Positions 43,955 through 60,804 of a stretch of 64,000 nucleotides of DNA are shown here, piece after piece. The DNA comes from Erpobdella octoculata. Its lineage: Eukaryota; Annelida; Clitellata; Hirudinida; Erpobdellidae. Made by a program: the position numbers and the translations under genes. Position 1 is the stretch's first letter, and every line of letters begins with the position of its first letter. Location: contig OZ022238.1 in assembly GCA_963978895.1 (NCBI GenBank), positions 8,105,438-8,169,437 of the forward strand. Reading direction: 5' to 3'. The notes under the pieces were generated by a model. That model was not told the DNA's origin. It saw nothing but the letters and a program-made list of their open reading frames with translations, and ran no database searches.

Positions 43955-45537
43955 TGACGGATACCTTTAAAGGTTTAGTAATATGCCCTCTGACCTTTAA
44001 AGATGATATAACCTGGTCCGCCCTGTTGCGTAGCTATGAGGGGGTGGGGCTCACGGACATCGGCCTCCTTACAACCATTGTGGATCCCCACAAACAGTTT
44101 TAAATTGAAAATTTTATATGGCAGCTTATTAAAGTTTGAAAAATTTTAGTTCTTAAAAACGTTTAATGAGACGTGTTGGTCTAGTCTAGTGCAGGCCCAG
44201 GGGTTTTTATTTTTTAACCGGTGGGGACCCCACCGTGGGGTGTTGTTTTAATTTGGGGGAGTGCAAAAAAATTTAATAAAAGTTTCAAATTGGAAAAAAA
44301 ATATTTTATATTGTTTCAATTTTTCTTGAGTATTAATTAGAAAATTGTTTAAATCTTTAACCTTGGAAAAGCTTTTATATTTTTGAGACTTTTTTTAAAT
44401 ATGGTCACTAGGGTGGTCCTTAATTTTCAAAATTACATTTTTCAATGGGACACCTTTCAACTTTGTTCGTAAGCAGGCAAAGAATTCAAAAAAAATCAGC
44501 TAAATCTTAAATTATTTAGAGGTCGCTACCACACTTATAAATCTATATATGCAAAAGCATTGTGTGCTTCTGACTTATCACATCCAAACCGCTGGAGCAA
44601 TTTGAACAAACTTTTGCATGGAGGCAGGGTGAAAATTGCCGGGGGGTTGGGGAGTTCAACCCCTCCCCTAGACACATTGCTGACCCCCTGTAGGAAAATC
44701 AAAACATTACACAGGGGGGTTTGGGTTTTGACCCCGCCTGATCCCTGATCCCCCAGCTTATCCTCATGCTTGTATTTTTAGCCTAATGGGCCAGGAATAA
44801 GAGATGTTCAACTACAAAAATATGTTATCTCATGGCTTCAAAATAATAGACATTCAGCATTAGAAAAGGCCACTCATACTGCCGGCGAATCAAATGTTCA
44901 GGAACACAGAAAATATATTTCTGGCATTTTGTTTTGATTTTTAAATAAAAAAAATATCATTTTTTTAGAAATAGATATAGTGACTTTTTCAGCTGAAGAA
45001 TTATATTTTAACTTAAACAATTTCTTGTATATAGCTAATAATTAAGGTTAATGAGGGTTTTGTAACGTTTTTACAAACTTTTATTTAGGTTACAATCTCT
45101 GTTTGTGTGTGTGTGTGTGGTTATCTCTGTACACAAATCTTGCGAATAAAATTTAACCAGCTTTTTGACTAGCTAGAAAGCTGAAACTTTCGGCATAGGT
45201 TTAAATTGGTTGACAATACATGATTCAATAAAAAAATTTAAACATCTTTCGTATTTCTAAATCGAGTCTACCTGAAATTAAAGTTTGTGTTAAAAAACTC
45301 GTTTTTTCCTTTACTTGTTTACAAGGAAAGTAAAACATATTTTTTTAATTTTGTTGAACATAACATAAACAGAAATAAAGTGGTTAAATATGTGCACAAT
45401 ATATATATATAGGCTTGGGACTGGCTCGCAATTGGCGAGGCTGAGTTGATATTGTGAACTGTTTAAACTGACAATAATATGGCGGCTGCTAACCAGAGAA
45501 GCACCTCAGAACAAGGTCGATCACTCTGAGCTATGAG
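43955..45537. other. Intergenic region with repeat fragments
   Basis: Contains a short SINE-head fragment (GAGACGTGTTGGTCTAGTCT near 44168), a TCTATATATGCAAAAGCATT stretch at about 44543 that could be a Helitron-type 5' end, and copy 6 of the ~270-bp repeat. No gene was seen. Confidence 0.5.
45071..45320 (+). repeat. Unnamed ~270-bp interspersed repeat, copy 6
   Basis: Plus orientation: TTACAAACTTTTATTTAGG, a short GT run, GACTAGCTAGAAAGCTGAAA and CCTTTACTTGTTT at the end. Confidence 0.85.
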
Positions 45538-46404
45538 CAGTGTTGTTTCAGTTAGGGTTTTTCAGTTAGAGTATCAGTTAAAGTTAGCCAATTTAATATT
45601 TTTTAGTTAGTATTACAGTTAAAGTTAATTTTTTTCATTTTTTCCAGTTAATATTAGAGTTAATAATTTTTTCAGTTACTATTACAGTTAGTATAACAGT
45701 TATTAATATAACCCAGTACTGATATTACTAAGCAAACGCTGTCTCAGTTTCACTTCTTGTTCATCTGAATTCCATTCTTTTTTGGTTAATAAAAGCCGGC
45801 AAAGTAGTCTGTGCGCTATTCTGGTTAACCGTGTTTCCTATATCATTTTCCATTAGTTTGCGCTTGGCCTTTAGCTTTTTGTGATTTGTCTCCAAAACCT
45901 CAAGTTCTTTTGCCACTTCCTTATGTCTATGACTTAGATGATTTACTTGTCAACAGAGCTACGCAAGTTTCGAACACGTGAGCTTCCGAATCTTTTTCTC
46001 CCACACGTTGCACCGGCTTTTATCAGTAGAGGGTTCGTAACTTAAATAACGCCAAACTCCATTTTCTTGTTTTCGGCCAGAATTTATTTTTAACATTGTT
46101 CATACGTCGTTAAATGCAAATAAAGCGATGAAAAAGCAAATCATAGTAGAGATAAAAGACACGAGTGGGTCCGGTTACCAAATATAAACAAAGAAATAAA
46201 ATTTTGGCGCATTTCAGTATTGCATTTTCCGAAAACATTTTTTTTCAGTTTGTATTACAGTTACTACTTTTTTTTACTATTAGTATTACAATTAAAGTTA
46301 AAATTATTTTTCAGTTACAGTTTCAGTTAGTACTTAACTTAAATCTCTTTTTTCAGTTATTAGACCAAATTCAGTTAAAGTTACGCTTAACTGAAACAAC
46401 ACTG
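45538..46404. mobile_element. Complete 867-bp hAT-type DNA transposon derivative
   Basis: Both ends carry the inverted terminal repeat CAGTGTTGTTTCAGTTA (17 bp exact). The 8 bp outside each end are identical, GCTATGAG (45530-45537 and 46405-46412), which is the hAT-type target duplication. Subterminal CAGTTA motifs are dense on both sides. The middle, on the minus strand, keeps pieces of a BED-type zinc finger (VWRYLSYEPSTDKSRCNVWE, then NHLSHRHKEVAKELEVLE in another frame). No catalytic core remains, so it needed transposase from elsewhere. Confidence 0.92.
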
Positions 46405-46412
46405 GCTATGAG

Positions 46413-47559
46413 AAGCTTAGGTACTAAAACTGTTTGGAAAATGGCTCACGTGTGTCAGTGTCTTCGAATATTGTGATCATTTAACAAAGTTGAACCTATT
46501 TCTAACGATACGATTGTAAAAAATGACTTTGCTGTAGACAGCTGTGAGGGAATCAGAATCAACACTGCATAGATACCATTAGTAGGGTAAAGTACTACGA
46601 GTTTGCTGATTACATTTTGGATACCTACACAATTTAATACTCTACAGTTATTGGTAAATCTAGCATCGAGCTCAGATATAAAATTTTCTACACAGGCAAA
46701 AAGCGTTTCAACACGCATTGAATCATCACAAAATTAAGTAAAGTTAAAATAAAAAAATTATATAGTAAACTAAAAGGCAATGAAATTTTTAATTCTGAAA
46801 ATCAGGAGAGGGGCAAATGCTCTCTCACCTCCCCATTTTACGTTCCTCCATCATAGATTGGTGATAACTCGTTATTTGACCTGTGCACCTTCGTTGAAGT
46901 AAAACAAACATGAGACAACAAGCCCCGTCCTCCCTACTGTACGGGCCCTGATTTATTTTAATTTCGAGTTGAACTTGATTTTAATATGTATTTTCATTTT
47001 ATTTTAAGTACAATAACGGTCTTGGTTCGAATGAGGACATGCATATGCTTCACCGAGCATTTTACTAGTCATGAGTTTTTGAGTTGTAACGATTTCGTGA
47101 ATATTTTCTAGCTCTTATGAGCCTGAAACTTACTAGTTATAGGTTTATTTGTATTTTATTTTCGTACCAAGAAAAAACTAGTTTTAACTAATATACTTTT
47201 CACTTTTCATCTTGTTTATATTTTACAATCTACTTCAACGACTCAAAACACTGTTCGATAGCGGCACTCGTTAATATAAATTATTATTAGATGATAATAT
47301 GCAAGTGATATTGATTAATTGCAATTGTTCTAAACTTTAGAATCTATATTAAAGGCAAAAGATGAAGATGAGCTTCCAATGTCCCAAATGACAATGACCA
47401 TCCAATGAATTGAATTGTTATTATTAATAATATTAATTGCTAAAGTTAAACTCCAAATCTTCGCAATTTTTTTTCTAGCTGGAAGCCAAAATATCCAAAA
47501 ATAGTCTTTGAAGAATTTCCTCAACCATATTGAGATTGACTGCTGAACAGATTTATAAA
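46413..47559. other. Intergenic, upstream of the THAP gene
   Basis: Nothing recognised apart from AT-rich unique sequence. No clear TATA box or initiator was identified for the THAP gene. Confidence 0.5.
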
Positions 47560-50216
47560 ATGACAATCATATGTTGCATAAAACGATGTAAAGATACATA
47601 TGGAAGTGATGAAATAAGTCATCATAAGTAAATATTATATTGGATAGAACTTGAATTAGCAATTAAATAACTGACTAGCTCGCTTTTATTTTTGTTTAAG
47701 ATTTCCAATAATACCTTCACAAAGGAGCAAATGGATTCAAAAGGTTGAAAAGTTTATGCCTCCTGGCTGGCAACCTAGAAAACACACCTGCCTATGCAGT
47801 AGACATTTTTCAGGTTCATTGCTTTTACCTTGGAAAACAAAGGTTCTTCTGGCCAAAAATGCTGTTCCTGATATATTTAACTTTGCTAAGGTTTGTATTT
47901 AAATAAATAAATTTTATTTATTAACATGTTTCTTGACTTGCAAGAAATATTAATTTATATAGGCTGAAGATGAAAAAGAAAACATTCCCATGGCTTCAAC
48001 CCCTCGTGATGTAAATATTTAAGCTGTTTCTAATAATGTTTATATTTTACAAGCAATGAAATTTCATTAAAATTTTTAGTAAAAAATTTGAAACACAGTA
48101 AAAGTCAATTTGTTTAACAAAGGTTTGTAGTATTTATTTTGTTATTTGGAAAAATTGCTTGTGTTTAACTTTCTCCTTAGATGAAAGATGAAGAAAATTT
48201 TCATGTAGAGCAGATCATATCCGAGGTCTTTTTTAAATATTTTTGTTGTATGTTCTTATGAACAACTAATCATTGTATTTATTAATTTTAGGTAGTAGAT
48301 TTTAATAATGACATTGAAATAGTTGAAGCATCATCCTCCAGAAAAGATCAGTTTGCTAGATACGTAGCATTGGTTAGCGTTAATTCCTAGATTTTCTGTT
48401 AATATTTTAAGTAGTTTTCATTGTAGGATAGAAATACAGTATAATCCCAATAAATACATATCTTATATCTGAAGTGTATCATATCCAGGGTACGAAACAC
48501 AAATTCAGTTACTATGGAAGAACAAATTATATTTATTGTATATGAAATGTCAGTAAATTGCATTATTATGGTCTAAAATAGTCCGCCACTTTCTTCTGTT
48601 GTACGAGATAGGGCACAGCCTATTCTATGGTGGCATCCAGCTTATTCAATGGTCTTAATAACTGTTGAGTCACAACGGTGCGAATAACTGTTCAGTTTAA
48701 GGCACATCATTGTTATTTGGAATATGTTATATTGGAATGTTTGCATTACATCTCTGAACATTGGTGAATGTAGGATATCAGGTTCAGCACAACGTTGAAC
48801 CTCTGAGATAATCTCTGCAACAATGAGAGCTGTTGAGGTGGGAACCTGTGTATCGGAATCTAGGCATTTTTCACGTGACCATTCTTGTGGATGATACTTG
48901 AGCTGATACATCCAGCCAACCATCGCTCTACTTGAACTCAGTGTGACCATGTTTCTGAATCAAATCCATCGTTTTTTCTGTGACTAGTGATCCACTGACT
49001 ACGATGCCTTGCGATCTAATTTGGACAAACCATTTTTATTAAGTGTCTTCAAGATGTTGATAACTTGATGATCTGATCTTCTTAGCCTTATAGCAGGATT
49101 ATACTCAACTTATCTCTTTTAAATGATACTAGGCTGGAATACCTGAATCCCTGGTATTTATACATTAGTTTATTTTCCACTTAGGAATGACAACAAAACA
49201 CTTTAAAATTGTTTTATACCATCCCCAAATGTTTTAAAGTGATTTTCTACACTTTTATAGATGCCTTACTGTTATACCACTAGCAATCCCTAACAATAAC
49301 CATTTTGATTTTCTTGACCCCAGTGGTTAGAGGTCAAAATACTGTATTTGTATTCATATAACACTCACTCTGACATGCTTGGAAAGATCATAAAAAAGGA
49401 TTTTATTCGATTAATCAGGAAATGTAAAATCGTAAAATGTATTTTAAATAGAAAATATAACACATTTTACCAATCAAAATGTGTTCATTTCTAAAGCCAA
49501 ATCTTTTTTAACCCCTCTCCAGGCCATCATAGAGGCGCGTTATATGCCAAAATTATGGTGCCTAGAAACTTTTTCTCAAAAAGCCCAGATGTTTGAATTT
49601 TTATACAAAGCAAACAAGCATACATACATACATTGTTCTTTATGTAATAGATAAAGAAGTTCAATTAGTTTCACTTTAAAACTTAGGAATTGAAAATTAA
49701 CGTCTGTATATTTTACATTTTTACTTGCATGATGTTTATTAGGATCATGGCTATGCAACATCATACAGAAAAATTGAAAACCAACTACATAATTATGCAC
49801 AAATTTCCTCAAAAATGAAAAAGAAGCTTCGTTACACAGGGAGAACATTTAAAGCACTTACTTTGTCTAAGAAAACCAATGAAAACCTCAGAAACGAGAT
49901 TAAAACTTTGCAGTCTCAAATTAAGAAGCTTGCGTCATCATTAGAAGGGTTTTCAGGTAACACAAGGTTTTTTTGAAACTCCATCTCTATATTTATTAAT
50001 GACATTAATTATTTCTCAAGGTTTTCCAATTCATTTATTTTCAAATGGATCAAGAGAGTATTCAGAGGATCAGAAACATTTTGCCTTAACATTGCATTCA
50101 TATGGGCCTAAGGGATATGAATATATGAGATCAATGGGTGTTCATTTGCCTCATTCAAGAACTTTGAGAAAGTAAACATGAGTTTATATTAACTTAGTTA
50201 TATATACATACACACG

Positions 50217-50270
<54 letters not shown>

Positions 50271-50569
50271 TATGAAGATGGATAGAATGTCTGAATGAGA
50301 AGCCTGATTTGACTCATCCAGCTCTAAACACCGGCTAGTTTTCATGTTTAACAGCAGGATTTGTAAGAAAAACTTTATGATAGAATTTGCTTATTTAGGT
50401 ATGTTATTCCAAATTTTCTGTAATTTTAATGCTTTGGTTAATAATTTATTATAAAAATAATTTGTGCTTAATTTCACATTCAATATAATCTTGTTCACAG
50501 ATTTTCAAAATAGCTGAAAAATTGAGGAAAGCTCAAGACCAGCAACTTGACACAAATTCTTTGTTTTAA
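47560..50569 (+). CDS. THAP-domain gene derived from a P-element-like transposase
   Basis: Exons 47560-47627, 47701-47890, 47963-48010, 48181-48225, 48292-48372, 49743-49956, 50021-50171 and 50278 onward all join in frame. The N-terminus is a THAP DNA-binding finger: CC...C, FPIIPSQRSKWIQKV, LCSRHF, AVPDIF. Exon 49743 is a basic coiled coil. Exon 50021 (FALTLHSYGPKGYEYMRSMG, LPHSRTLRK) matches the start of the transposase region in THAP9/P-element proteins. Translation meets TAG at 50336-50338, giving 285 residues. The same frame continues to a good donor at 50363 and an in-phase exon 50501-50569 ending TAA, so the stop may be a recent lesion or a true short end. The DDE core is absent. It could be a domesticated DNA-binding protein or a decaying transposon. 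Confidence 0.75.
48900..49040 (-). pseudogene. Tigger/pogo-type transposase HTH fragment
   Basis: The minus strand reads WFVQIRSQGIVVSGSLVTEK, then MDLIQKHGHTEFK, stop, SDGWLDV. This follows the CENP-B/Tc5 helix-turn-helix pattern (W...R..GI.VSG..L..EKA...F...G...F..S.GWL). It has an in-frame TAG and loses frame afterwards. It lies inside the THAP gene's largest intron, in the opposite orientation. Confidence 0.55.
50218..50266. repeat. TA microsatellite
   Basis: (TA)n fills most of the short intron before the last THAP exon and ends 11 bp before its acceptor, replacing a normal polypyrimidine tract. Confidence 0.9.
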
Positions 50570-51583
50570 AATTTTTGACAAGGAATTTTTTTTGTTATAT
50601 GTGAATACATTATTTTGAAGATTTTTGTTCTTTTCGTTTTAAATATCTAAAAAATTAGCACATTAAACGAAAAGACGATTGAACTATATTAAGGCCTATA
50701 GCATCGATGTCTATTTAATGAGCTATTTCAGTTGTTTTATTACCATAAAAGCTTATTCCAGAATCCAGATTTTCAAGGAATTTGAATATTTTCTGTTGTG
50801 AGTCTGTCTGATTAGCTGAAGACTTATACTTTTTTTTTTAAATTCTTGCTTGAGCCATATGTTGGCACCTTACATTACTCAAAAAAACTAACTTCACGTG
50901 TTCCAACAGAGTTAAAATTTAGTGGGTTTATTTGTTGCTACAGACTTTACATTCTGTTAAATGTTCAGATTCATTTGAGAAAATACAAGTGAATTATAGA
51001 ATAAAATTTATTGAACCTTCAAAAAAATTAAAAATTCTATGTAGAAAAACAAACCATCAAATTTGAGTTTCTTTAAAGAAAGCAATACTTAATTTTTAAT
51101 TATACCGTACATAGTAATGTTTTTTACCATTTCTAGCAATCTTTAGTACTTTAGCCAGTTTTCCAGCTATGTACACAAGATTTAATGTATTTTACCAGCC
51201 AGATTTGTGATAAGTAAACAAGTTAGTTGTCAATGGCAAAAAATTGTATTTATTTTTTAATTTTAAGTTACAGTTTTAAAAAAATGATATGTGATAAATG
51301 TCATAAAATGTTGATAGTAGGATCTAATTCATGAAACACACTTCAGCATCAGTGATATTTAGTGACAAAAGTAACTAAGACACTAAATAAAATAATTCTC
51401 ACAACTAATATGATTCTTTCTAAAACTTGTTGAAACTAAAATAAATAACTTAACTCTTAGCTGTTTTTTTCATTATAGAACAAAAAAGTTTAATTAGAAT
51501 ATATATATTTATTAAAAATAATCATATATTTATAAAGCTGGACTTAATAAATTACCAATAGCTATGTCTCAAATCAGGCCTTG
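50570..51583. other. Intergenic, AT-rich
   Basis: Contains one copy (about 51045-51130) of the AT-rich dispersed repeat also seen near 19900 and 31630 (AACCATCA...TTTAAAGAAAGCAATACTTA). No gene was recognised. Confidence 0.5.
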
Positions 51584-51853
51584 TTAATAAGAAAAATTAT
51601 TTAGAAAGGCACGGCCGATACGAGTGTAGAAACAAGCACATTCGTTTGCTGCCGATGTAGTAATTACAGAACTACCGAGCAACGAGGTCAATGTGTTTGT
51701 GTCGCCTCTGCATAAAACAATAATAATGTAGGTTATACATTAACAAATAAATTTTCAATTTAACCCGCTAAAAAATTTACCGATGCTGGAAGTAATAAGC
51801 CTCCTCATCGGCTACAGCTGTTGACTCTCGAACGGAGAGAAAAAACTGATCTC
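51584..51853 (-). CDS. Candidate last two exons of an unidentified gene
   Basis: A GC-richer island. Exon 51781 to about 51851 reads DQFFLSVRESTAVADEEAYY and FQH, then a GTAAAT donor. After an acceptor (TTTTATGCAG), exon 51584-51707 reads GDTNTLTSLLGSSVITTSAA, NECACFYTRIGRAFLNN and stops after FSY. Phases agree. I do not recognise the family. The upstream acceptor and any earlier exons were not found; the RING gene lies only 430 bp upstream, on the same strand, with its own stop codon. Confidence 0.35.
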
Positions 51854-52287
51854 TTCTCAGTTTTACAGAAAAGATTCGAAAGTTGACATGGAATTAAGTT
51901 GCCATGTTCTTCTCAACTCAGACATAACTGGCAAACGGGATACTTTAATAAGTACGGATGCTACATTCAAAGTCAATTAGATTTATTCTGAAATTTTAAG
52001 TATGAACTATAAATCAAAGTACTTCTTTTGAGGTTAAAATTCTGTTCGCCCGGTGCTACATTTCCTCTGTGTTTTTTAAATGCTGTTGTTTTTTTTTACC
52101 AATATAATTACAACTACGACAATGCACCACATTCCACTGACGCAATCGAATCGAGACAAAGTGGAGTGAACCTGTCCAGAGAATTACCATTATATCAGAT
52201 AAATAATTTGTTTGAAGAAAAAAAAACAAATGGAAAAACTATTTATTTAATTTTTGAATAATAAGTGATTCTTAAGCAATTAAAAAA

Positions 52288-52926
52288 TCAGAAAAATGAG
52301 TTCCAAAACATTTCAAAGGTATTTGGTGGTGGGTCCCAAAAAATCCTAATGAAATAGCTTAATGATTTGTCCTGGAATACTGGAATGAATCCTGACTCAA
52401 CACATGAAAAAGCCATTACAAAAGCCACTATATACAACTCCAGTGGGGAAAATAGGTTATAAAGTCTCAATAAATCGTACATTATGTACAGACAGTTGGC
52501 CACTCTTGCATATGGCTGTACAAAATTTAACCGACCTGGAATCCCGAGAAAGTTGAAGAACATCCGAGCAGATAATCCACAAGACAAATAGAAACGAAAG
52601 CCCAGCACAGCTAGGGACATGTCAATCAAACTTATACACATTATCAGGATGGCAAAGACCTCCGGGAAAAAGTAATTTGAGAGTAATGCGCTGCAAATTG
52701 CTAACAAAATAATGAGATATTTCACATATTTGATCCCGCCCATTCCTGCAATCCTTCCCCGGCACATCGGGCATAATGTGTTTTGTTGTATAACCTGCAG
52801 AATGCATGGACGACAGAAACGGTGACCGCATGGTTCTAATGAAATTATATCCACCCTTGTGACATCTAAGCAAATTGGACATTCTTGGCCATTTCGATGT
52901 TCTTGATTGTTCAATTCTATTGCCAT
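52288..52926 (-). CDS. RING-finger membrane protein (putative E3 ubiquitin ligase)
   Basis: An uninterrupted 212-residue frame from ATG at 52926; an upstream in-frame GTG is not used as a start here. The N-terminus holds a C3HC4 RING: CPIC (C16, C19), C33, H35, C38, C41 and CPMC (C52, C55), with the standard spacing for zinc binding and E2 recruitment. After it come hydrophobic segments around residues 66-85 and 87-110 and another near 165-185, suggesting a multi-pass membrane protein with a cytosolic RING. No intron is needed, so it may be a retrocopy or a naturally intronless gene. TTTATT at about 52242 could be its polyadenylation signal on the minus strand. Confidence 0.82.
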   Translation of the reverse strand: MAIELNNQEHRNGQECPICLDVTRVDIISLEPCGHRFCRPCILQVIQQNTLCPMCRGRIAGMGGIKYVKYLIILLAICSALLSNYFFPEVFAILIMCISLIDMSLAVLGFRFYLSCGLSARMFFNFLGIPGRLNFVQPYARVANCLYIMYDLLRLYNLFSPLELYIVAFVMAFSCVESGFIPVFQDKSLSYFIRIFWDPPPNTFEMFWNSFF

Positions 52927-57996
<5,070 letters not shown>

Positions 57997-59175
57997 CTTA
58001 AGAATTATACAGTATTTTAGAATGTTAGTTGAACATTGTTTAAACTGTAATAGATAATAGACCAACAGCAAACGTTCAACGTTGAGAAACTGAAATTTAA
58101 TGTTGCTAGAAAATCAAATGATTTTCTTTTTCGCCGTTAACTTCCTTGTACTTTTTTTCTTTTACATTTTCTGAAGCTTTTTTATAGTAAAAAAAACAAC
58201 ATTGTATTTTACTAATTGCACATGTATAATAATAATTCATGAAATTATATATTTGCTCATTTATGAACGACAAAATAATTGCTACCTAAACGATAATAAC
58301 CTACCTCGTGAAAATAATAGAAATTTCAAATCTCGAATTTTACTGACAAACACGACTAAATAGTTAGCAATTGTGTATAATAAAGAGCTTAAAAAATGAT
58401 TTGGTGGGGTTTTATGATCAGATTTTAAAATATTTTTAATTTTGGAAAAAATTGAAGATTAGTAATAATTTGGTGCATTCAAACTATAATAAATTTATTT
58501 TGTTTGGAACTAATAATTTTGCGTAAAATCGTTAGTTCGGAAACACAAATTTAAAAAAAATGTCGAAAAAACCAATTATTAACAGATATTAGGTACCTAT
58601 GAAGACAATACACAAATCAAAAAGCGCAATTTCCAAAAAACTTGTTATCGATTTTTCCACCACTTCCCATTAATCTTTCAACTTTACATTTTGCACATAA
58701 ACGTGGTCTTCAAGACAACACACGAATTCAGAGGCATCATTTAAAAGAGCAGTTCCCCAAAAAATTTGTCTAAATTATTTTTTTTGAAAAAATAGAAATG
58801 GAAGAAATTTTGGAAAATTTTTGGAATGAAAACAAAACATAAATCCATGGTCGTCATTTGGGGGAGAGGCAAAGGGTCCACCAGAAACTTTTTTGTTTTT
58901 TTATAAATAAATATAGAGAAAGTTTGAGAAAAACAACTTTTTGAGGAGGTAGGGCGGCCAACGGCTTCCCTAAAAAGTTTCCAAAAAAATTTTGGAAAAA
59001 TTAATATGGAGGAAGTTCTAGAATTTTTTTTTGAAAAAGTACCTACGACTACCCAACTTCCGATAATCTTAAGAACGTGGTTTATAAAAAAAGTTTTTTT
59101 TAACTTCCACTTGTTTTCTTTTGTTCCCATTCAGCGGCGGATCCAGAGAGAGGTCCTGAGGGCTCGGTCCCCCCT
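57997..59175. other. Intergenic region
   Basis: AT-rich. CAGCGGCGGATCCAGAGAGA at 59132-59151 resembles a hAT-type terminus, just before SINE sequence. Nothing else was recognised. Confidence 0.45.
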
Positions 59176-59430
59176 TAGGCGTGTTGGTCTAGTGATATAG
59201 ACACCGGCTGAGACGTGTTGGTCTAGTGGTATAGACACCGGCTTTCAGAGTCGTAGGACCTGGATTCGATTCCTGGTATAGGCACGTAATTTCCTTGAAT
59301 TTCAACCAATTCACATGTGCTCACGTCAACTCAGCGTTTCATCCTTTGGTGGTCGATAAATGAGTACCAACTTCGGTTGGGGGTTAAAGTTTTTCGTGCA
59401 CTTGTGGAGCTATCCAGTAGTATGCGGCGC
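59176..59430 (+). mobile_element. tRNA-derived SINE, type 2 head with a different tail
   Basis: The head GTGTTGGTCTAGTGATATAG is partly duplicated (59180-59210, then 59213 onward). It has B-box GATTCGATTCC and the CATGTGCTCACGTCAACTCA body seen at 56346. After that it diverges to GTCGATAAATGAGTACCAAC and TTCGGTTGGGGGTTAAAGTT, a tail not shared with the other two SINEs. Confidence 0.8.
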
Positions 59431-59530
59431 TGCCAGCGGCGCCGTAAACACTGCATACGCCGTTAGTCTTATCTGCAAGTTGCCCACATTGTAAAGTGGC
59501 CGCTGGTCTGTTCAGTAAGTGGCACTCAAA

Positions 59531-59600
59531 CAAGTAAAGGAAAAAACGAGTTTTTCAACACAAACTTTTTTCTCAATAGACTAGATTTAAAAATACAAAA
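59531..59600 (-). repeat. Unnamed ~270-bp interspersed repeat, copy 7, truncated
   Basis: Only the CAAGTAAAGGAAAAAACGAG end and about 70 bp remain, next to a Helitron-like element. Confidence 0.7.
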
Positions 59601-59636
59601 GATATTCAAATAAAGGAAGAAAAATTTGCTAACGCA

Positions 59637-59639
<3 letters not shown>

Positions 59640-59675
<36 letters not shown>

Positions 59676-60092
59676 GAATGTTTGTATGTATGTATGTATG
59701 TATGTCCTTTATGCATTGCTACACCATTCATCCGTAATGAAATTTTCACACAACCTTGAGAGTCAAGGGGAATCAAATATAGTGAAAAAAATTGAAATCC
59801 GTCACAAAATGAGCGGAGCGGAGCGGGTGAATGAGCGGGAACTATATACATATATATACACACACATACATATACATACATAAATGAGCGAAAATGGGAA
59901 GCCAACTGAGAGCGAAAGATAGAGCGGGAAAGGGAAAGCGACCGAGAACGGGAAAGCAACCGGGAGCGGGAAATCGACCGGAAGCTGAAAAAAAACCGAG
60001 AGCGGGAAAGTGACGGGAAAGCGGAGAAGGAAACGGGAGCGAGAGAGACAAACATTAGAAAAACCCCGGGCAACGCCGGGTGCCCCCGCTAG
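59640..60092 (+). mobile_element. Non-autonomous Helitron-like element, uninterrupted copy
   Basis: A TA array leads to AAATGAATGTTTGTATGTAT, then ATGCATTGCTACACCATTCA, ATGAGCGGAGCGGAGCGGGT and GCGACCGAGAACGGGAAAGC-type units. It ends with CCCCGGGCAACGCCGGG and CTAG (60089-60092) before T. Same layout as 23288-24474 without the nested insert. The 5' TC end is obscured by the TA array. Confidence 0.62.
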
Positions 60093-60465
60093 TATATATA
60101 TAAAGCTGAAAAAATGAAAAAGTTTCCTGATTTCTTCATGCCTCGAATTTAACAAATACCCCAACTGCATGTTGACTCGCTTTTTTGGACGTTTGGATAT
60201 AACCGTGGATTATTGCTGATAACCTAAGTATTACAGCGCAACAGCTATATTGGGCAGGTTCACGTGGTATCACAAGCATTCATCAGGTATTAACTGTTTT
60301 ATTCAAAAATCTACTTCAACTACTATACTTAAACTTGGCTCTCTCCAAGAGCTGTGATGATCCGACAATCAGGATTATGTTCAGACGCGCGAAACAGTGG
60401 CGTAGTGAAGGGGGCAAGGAGAGGCATCTGCCCCCGGGCGCCAAAAAGCAAACTAACCTGCAGAT

Positions 60466-60804
60466 ATTGAAATTCTCCCAACTAGCGATGCTATAGAACT
60501 TATCATTACAGATCTGGTTGCTGTAATCATTCAAAGTAGTCGTACACAGCCTTCAACTTCAGCCATAGATGATGATCTCATTGTAACTGTTACTGCTATC
60601 AATCACCCCACTTCGGAGGAAATCGATGAAAACATCTGCTAATCGTGCAACTCCAGAGTTTCTCCACCAAGAAAAAACAAACATGCAACGGATGAAAATG
60701 CAATTAGTTGGAAAGGCTGTGACGAGTGTCCTCGATGGTATCACTCCGACTGTATAGGTGGCGTTCCGAAAAAGAAATTCACATGCACTTTTTGTAAGAA
60801 TTGA
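60466..60804 (+). pseudogene. PHD-finger-containing fragment, broken
   Basis: One plus frame runs IEILPTSDAIELIITDLVAV ... DENIC, a TAA stop at 60640-60642, then SCNSRVSPPRKNK ... ISWKGCDECPRWYHSDCIGG and FTCTFCKN before TGA. The C-x2-C ... GC-x2-C-x4-H-x2-C ... C-x2-C pattern is a PHD-type zinc finger split by a stop. CAGTGGCGTAGTGAAGGGGG at 60395 looks like a hAT terminus, so this may be the end of a transposon-borne gene. Confidence 0.55.

Noticed and set aside
48642..48950. 102-residue minus-strand ORF in the THAP intron
   Set aside because: No recognised domain; it begins in a shifted frame of the Tigger-like fragment and is probably transposon debris.
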